This document shows, one piece after another, positions 7,405-10,225 of a stretch of DNA of 10,225 nt. Below the pieces are notes generated by a model, which was given only the letters and a program-made list of their open reading frames with translations, was not told the DNA's origin and ran no database searches. Where the stretch lies: positions 1-10,225 of the forward strand of contig JAZQHP010000041.1 in NCBI GenBank assembly GCA_045540655.1, written 5' to 3'. Source of the DNA: RGIG1959 sp045540655 (GTDB lineage Bacteria; Bacillota; Clostridia; Oscillospirales; Acutalibacteraceae). Position numbers and translations under genes: made by a program. Positions within the stretch are counted from its first letter, which is position 1. Every line of letters starts with the position of its first letter.

Positions 7405-10032
7405 ATGAAGAAAAGCATGACTTGGATGCTGGTGCTGTCTATGTTGCTTTCGATGGCGGCGATCGGCGGCTGGAGCATTCCCGCGGCGGTGATCTATCGC
7501 GACGGCGATATCAACGGCGACGGCGATATCACGACCTACGATGCCCGTCTGCTGATGGTGTACATCCTGTCGGGCGTGGCGATGGAGCCTGCCGTGAGCG
7601 CGGCGGCGGATCTCACGGGCGAGGGCAACGTCAATACATCGGATGTGCGTCTGATTATGCTCAAAGCGCTTCAGGGGACGTCGGATGTGCTGACGGCTGT
7701 GGATATGCTGGCGCCGACAGTCGATGATTGGAACAATCCCGTGCAGATGGCGGGGGTTGCCCACTGTGCGATGAAGGAAACGGCGCTGGCCAACGGCGGC
7801 TACACCTTCACTAACGTCACCGAACGCGACGAAGGCGCCAAAGGTGCCTTGCTCAACCCGCTCTCCTGGCCCTTCGCGTCGTATGCTTACGACGCCAAAG
7901 TGCTGGCACCTTCCACAGCGGTGATTGAATTTGATCTGACCGTATCGAGTGCGTCGGCGAGCATGAATCTGTTCCTCGGCGGCGACGTGCCGTATCTGGA
8001 CGATAACGCCAATCCGAATTATATGTCGCTCAATCCCTTTATCACCGATAACCTGGATGCCTCAACGGAGGATATTCTTCCCGGCACCTACAGTGGAACG
8101 ATTTCGGTACAGGATCTGATCGATTCGGGCGCGGTACCGGATGATTGCCGCCCGAGCGGGTATCTGTGGATCAGCGGTATCAAGCTGTTTGTTGTCGGCT
8201 ACAACGACAATACCGTGACCATTCGCAAACTGAAATTAAGTGCCGCGCATCTTGACGGTGTTGACGTGGATCTGTCTACCGATCCGCTGACGATGGTCCG
8301 TCATTCGTTGGTCGACACTGCCGAAACCGAGGGGCTTGCGACCCTTACCGGCATGGAATTGTATGAAAACGGCGCACGCACCACGGCAACGACCATGCAG
8401 GCCGCTTCGGTGGATACAAAGAAGATTTATCAAACGCAATATTCCAAGCGTATCATGAACTATGCCGACGGCTATCGGATCGACATTCCCTTTGACTGGA
8501 CTCCCGATTATTCGCTGTCGGCGCTTCGCTCCCGGTACACGTCGGACGATTATGTGCTGACCGTATCGAAGGAGGAGGAGAGCCCCTACGCCAACACAAC
8601 AGCGGGCTGGAACACCTATTTTACCGAATGGCTGAATCCCTATATCGGCAACGAGTCTTTCCTTGCCAACAACTATATCCGCTACCTTCGCACCCCGGTT
8701 GAATCGACCACTATGCTGGACGGTTACACGGTGCTGACCTATGATATGGCGATCGACTGGCAGGGAAATATCGAGATGCCGTATTACAGCATTGCGGTCA
8801 TCCGCAAATTCCAGACCTACAATTCGTTCTATCTGATGGTGCTCAAATCCAACACACCGACCGACGGCATGATCGATCGGTTGATCCGTTCGTTCAAAGA
8901 GATCGGCGTCGTGGGCACGGCGACTAATGCGCAGGGGCAGTATAACCGCATCGCGCCGAGCTCGTGGAACGCGCAGACGCTCGCGTATTATAATAAGCTC
9001 GTTGAGCAGGACAGCACCGACTGGGGCTTTTTCTCCCACAGTATGCTGGAAATCACCAACGAGAATTACGCGACGCGTCAGCAGGAAATCGAGTCCGAAT
9101 ATGACCGCATCACGGCGGCAATCGGCACCGAATACGATATTATGCCGACGTATACGCACCTGTCCTACGGCTCGAATCTCAACCCATTTCCGCTGGAGAT
9201 GGCACAGCAGTATGCAGGCGGCAACGGCTTCAACGGCAAACCGGTGTTGCAGTTTACCTATCAGTACACCATGACCAACAATCAGAAACTCGACGGTCCG
9301 ACCCCCGTGTTCAACGTACTCCGCGGCGACTACGACGCGCATTTCCGTCAGCTGGCGCGCGATATCAAAGCGTACGGCCAACCGATCCTGTTCCGCCTGA
9401 ACAACGAAATGAACACCGACTGGACGAGCTACTGCGGGCTGGTGTCCTTGCTGGATCCCGATATTTTCGTCAAGGGCTGGCAACATCTGTATGACATCTT
9501 TGAAGAGGAAGGTGTAGACAACTGCATCTGGATCTTCAATCCGTTCACGCCGACCTACCCGAACTGTTCGTGGGGCGATCCGCTGTGCTACATGCCGGGC
9601 GAGGAATATGTGCAGGTGCTGGGTCTGACCGATTACGAAATGGGCAACGGCTCAAGCGTGCCGTATTTCCAGGAGATGTACACTGAGGTCTACAACATCA
9701 ACAAAGACTCGTTCATCCGGTATCCGTGGATCATTTCGGAGTTTGCCTGCGGCGCGGGCGGCGAGAAGCAATTCGATTGGGACACGGACACGTGGAAAAA
9801 CACGACGCTCGGTCGTAACCGCTATGTGCAGTATTACTGGATCCAGAATATGTTTTCCTGTCTGAACAACCGTGCGTCCTATCCGTTCTGCAAGAACATC
9901 AAGGGTGCGGTGTGGTTCAACTGCAACGACTACACGCAGATCGACGGCACAGATTACATTGTCAATTATCTGGAACTGGACGAATCCTCCACGTGGGCGT
10001 TTAACGCGTTCCGTCAGGGTCTGGCACAATAA
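7405..10032 (+). CDS. Secreted GH26-like (clan GH-A) glycoside hydrolase with N-terminal dockerin
   Basis: The ATG at 7405 (875 residues) is preferred over an in-frame TTG at 7387: the GGGGA ribosome site at 7393-7397 precedes it by 7 bases, and the Lys-rich signal peptide starts there. After the signal (cleavage near 27-28) comes a dockerin with loops DINGDGDITTYD (35-46, canonical) and DLTGEGNVNTSD (69-80, Thr and Glu at ligand positions). A beta-sandwich module (about 104-279) has a PGTY motif like the modules of the C39 protein. Residues about 340-502 form an alpha/beta domain I do not recognise with certainty; it is loosely PsbP-like. The catalytic domain (about 510-875) carries ILFRLNNEMNTDW with acid/base candidate Glu668, the PGEEYVQVLGLTDYE segment, and WIISEF with nucleophile candidate Glu779. 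GH26 enzymes are mostly endo-beta-mannanases or beta-glucanases; Asn667 replaces the usual GH26 His, so another clan GH-A family is possible. Confidence 0.85.
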   Translation: MKKSMTWMLVLSMLLSMAAIGGWSIPAAVIYRDGDINGDGDITTYDARLLMVYILSGVAMEPAVSAAADLTGEGNVNTSDVRLIMLKALQGTSDVLTAVDMLAPTVDDWNNPVQMAGVAHCAMKETALANGGYTFTNVTERDEGAKGALLNPLSWPFASYAYDAKVLAPSTAVIEFDLTVSSASASMNLFLGGDVPYLDDNANPNYMSLNPFITDNLDASTEDILPGTYSGTISVQDLIDSGAVPDDCRPSGYLWISGIKLFVVGYNDNTVTIRKLKLSAAHLDGVDVDLSTDPLTMVRHSLVDTAETEGLATLTGMELYENGARTTATTMQAASVDTKKIYQTQYSKRIMNYADGYRIDIPFDWTPDYSLSALRSRYTSDDYVLTVSKEEESPYANTTAGWNTYFTEWLNPYIGNESFLANNYIRYLRTPVESTTMLDGYTVLTYDMAIDWQGNIEMPYYSIAVIRKFQTYNSFYLMVLKSNTPTDGMIDRLIRSFKEIGVVGTATNAQGQYNRIAPSSWNAQTLAYYNKLVEQDSTDWGFFSHSMLEITNENYATRQQEIESEYDRITAAIGTEYDIMPTYTHLSYGSNLNPFPLEMAQQYAGGNGFNGKPVLQFTYQYTMTNNQKLDGPTPVFNVLRGDYDAHFRQLARDIKAYGQPILFRLNNEMNTDWTSYCGLVSLLDPDIFVKGWQHLYDIFEEEGVDNCIWIFNPFTPTYPNCSWGDPLCYMPGEEYVQVLGLTDYEMGNGSSVPYFQEMYTEVYNINKDSFIRYPWIISEFACGAGGEKQFDWDTDTWKNTTLGRNRYVQYYWIQNMFSCLNNRASYPFCKNIKGAVWFNCNDYTQIDGTDYIVNYLELDESSTWAFNAFRQGLAQ

Positions 10033-10042
10033 CGACGATTTC

Positions 10043-10086
10043 AAATCTCCCGTTCGGCGGAAGCCGAACGGGAGATTTTCCTTTCG
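10043..10086 (+). terminator. Rho-independent terminator of the GH26-like gene
   Basis: A perfect 16-bp stem (AAATCTCCCGTTCGGC at 10043-10058 with its complement at 10063-10078) is closed by a GGAA tetraloop of the stable GNRA type. A T-rich but interrupted tract follows. It starts 11 bases after the stop codon. Confidence 0.9.
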
Positions 10087-10128
10087 GTGAATTATACTAT
10101 CAAGTGCAACACTTTATCGAAATAAAAA

Positions 10129-10157
10129 ATGAAGTTCATACAGATTTCTGGTAGAAT
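10129..10157 (+). promoter_or_regulatory. Candidate transposase promoter
   Basis: TAGAAT (10152-10157) with an extended -10 TG at 10149-10150 is a fair -10 box. The -35 position (10129-10134, ATGAAG) is weak. Transcription would start near 10164, which excludes the left arm of the stem at 10133-10149 from the element's own mRNA. Confidence 0.45.
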
Positions 10158-10204
10158 AAAGTTACCACACAATAAACTACGAAAAGGAGAAATCTGTATG
10201 AACT
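10133..10204 (+). promoter_or_regulatory. 17-bp perfect inverted repeat burying the transposase start codon
   Basis: AGTTCATACAGATTTCT with its leading A (10133-10149) is perfectly complementary to 10188-10204, which holds the end of the ribosome site, the ATG and the next codon. The 38-base loop holds the -10 box and most of the ribosome site. Only transcripts entering from outside the element contain both arms. The likely role is blocking transposase translation from read-through mRNA, as described for IS10 and IS50. Confidence 0.7.
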
Positions 10205-10225
10205 ATCACCATCTTACCATAGAAG
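10198..10225 (+). CDS. IS30-family-like transposase, first nine codons (3' partial)
   Basis: The ATG at 10198 follows an AAAAGGAG ribosome site (10182-10189) by 8 bases. The visible peptide is MNYHHLTIE. This matches the characteristic start of IS30 transposases (a Tyr-x-His-Leu-Thr segment running into Glu-Glu-Arg, the beginning of the helix-turn-helix DNA-binding domain). The remainder, including the DDE catalytic core, lies beyond the window. Nine residues are few, but the motif and the upstream terminal-repeat-like sequence support each other. Confidence 0.6.

Larger units (their letters stand above)
10102..10225 (+). mobile_element. Left end of an IS30-family-like insertion sequence (partial)
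   Basis: The DNA turns AT-rich just after the terminator. At 10102-10114 there is AAGTGCAACACTT, an imperfect palindrome (AAGTG/CACTT) resembling terminal inverted repeats of Firmicute IS30 elements. It is followed by a promoter-like region, a strong ribosome site and an ORF whose first nine residues match the start of IS30-type transposases. The exact outer boundary is uncertain because the right end and any target duplication lie outside the window. Confidence 0.55.

Noticed and set aside
8236..9486. Minus-strand open frame opposite the GH26-like gene
   Set aside because: It has no ribosome site or recognisable domain; it mirrors the coding bias of the real gene.
2904..10032. A complete cellulosome locus
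   Set aside because: Two dockerin-bearing proteins are present but no cohesin or scaffoldin is visible, and dockerin-like repeats also occur in non-cellulosomal Clostridia.

Overview
The window looks like chromosomal DNA from an anaerobic Clostridia-type Firmicute, plausibly an uncultured Oscillospiraceae/Ruminococcaceae relative from a gut or rumen. The reasons are GC-rich coding DNA with AT-rich intergenic gaps, strong AGGAGG-type ribosome binding sites, sigma-A-like promoters with extended -10 elements, secreted proteins carrying dockerin type I repeats, and a Thr-rich linker with a sortase-like tail. This assignment is inference; there is no rRNA or other marker gene here.

Layout. (1) About 2-2767 (+): the 3' part of a large fused AAA+ protease. 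It has a ClpA/ClpB-D2-like AAA+ module, a degenerate response-regulator receiver-like domain, an FtsH-type AAA+ module and an M41 zinc protease. (2) 2768-2903: two back-to-back terminators, one for each convergent gene. (3) 2904-5219 (-): a secreted multi-domain protein with a C39-like papain-fold domain, one InlB/Listeria-Bacteroides repeat, two related beta-sandwich modules and a C-terminal dockerin. (4) 5220-5526: a divergent regulatory region with two good promoters, a 13-bp-arm inverted repeat and a 26-bp unit repeated twice in tandem. (5) 5527-7224 (+): a secreted NAGPA-type phosphodiester glycosidase with a Thr-rich linker and an LPXTG-like C-terminal anchor. (6) 7225-7404: terminator, promoter and a palindromic candidate operator in the promoter spacer. 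(7) 7405-10032 (+): a secreted GH26-like (clan GH-A) glycosidase with an unusual N-terminal dockerin. (8) From about 10102 to the right edge: the left end of an IS30-family-like insertion sequence, with the first nine codons of its transposase. A perfect 17-bp inverted repeat buries the transposase start codon.

How the parts fit. Genes 2, 3 and 4 form a neighbourhood of exported polymer-active proteins. Genes 2 and 4 share a dockerin type and a beta-sandwich module, so they probably belong to one extracellular assembly or adhesion scheme. The same short CAAAA(T/G) half-sites recur in both regulatory regions, which suggests but does not prove a shared regulator. The fused protease is separated from this group by terminators and appears to be an independent transcription unit.

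The observations most worth a second look are the Clp-D2/receiver/FtsH-M41 fusion without a visible membrane anchor, the shared repeat and palindrome motifs at the two promoters, the module shared by the C39 and GH26-like proteins, and the start-codon-sequestering stem at the head of the insertion sequence.
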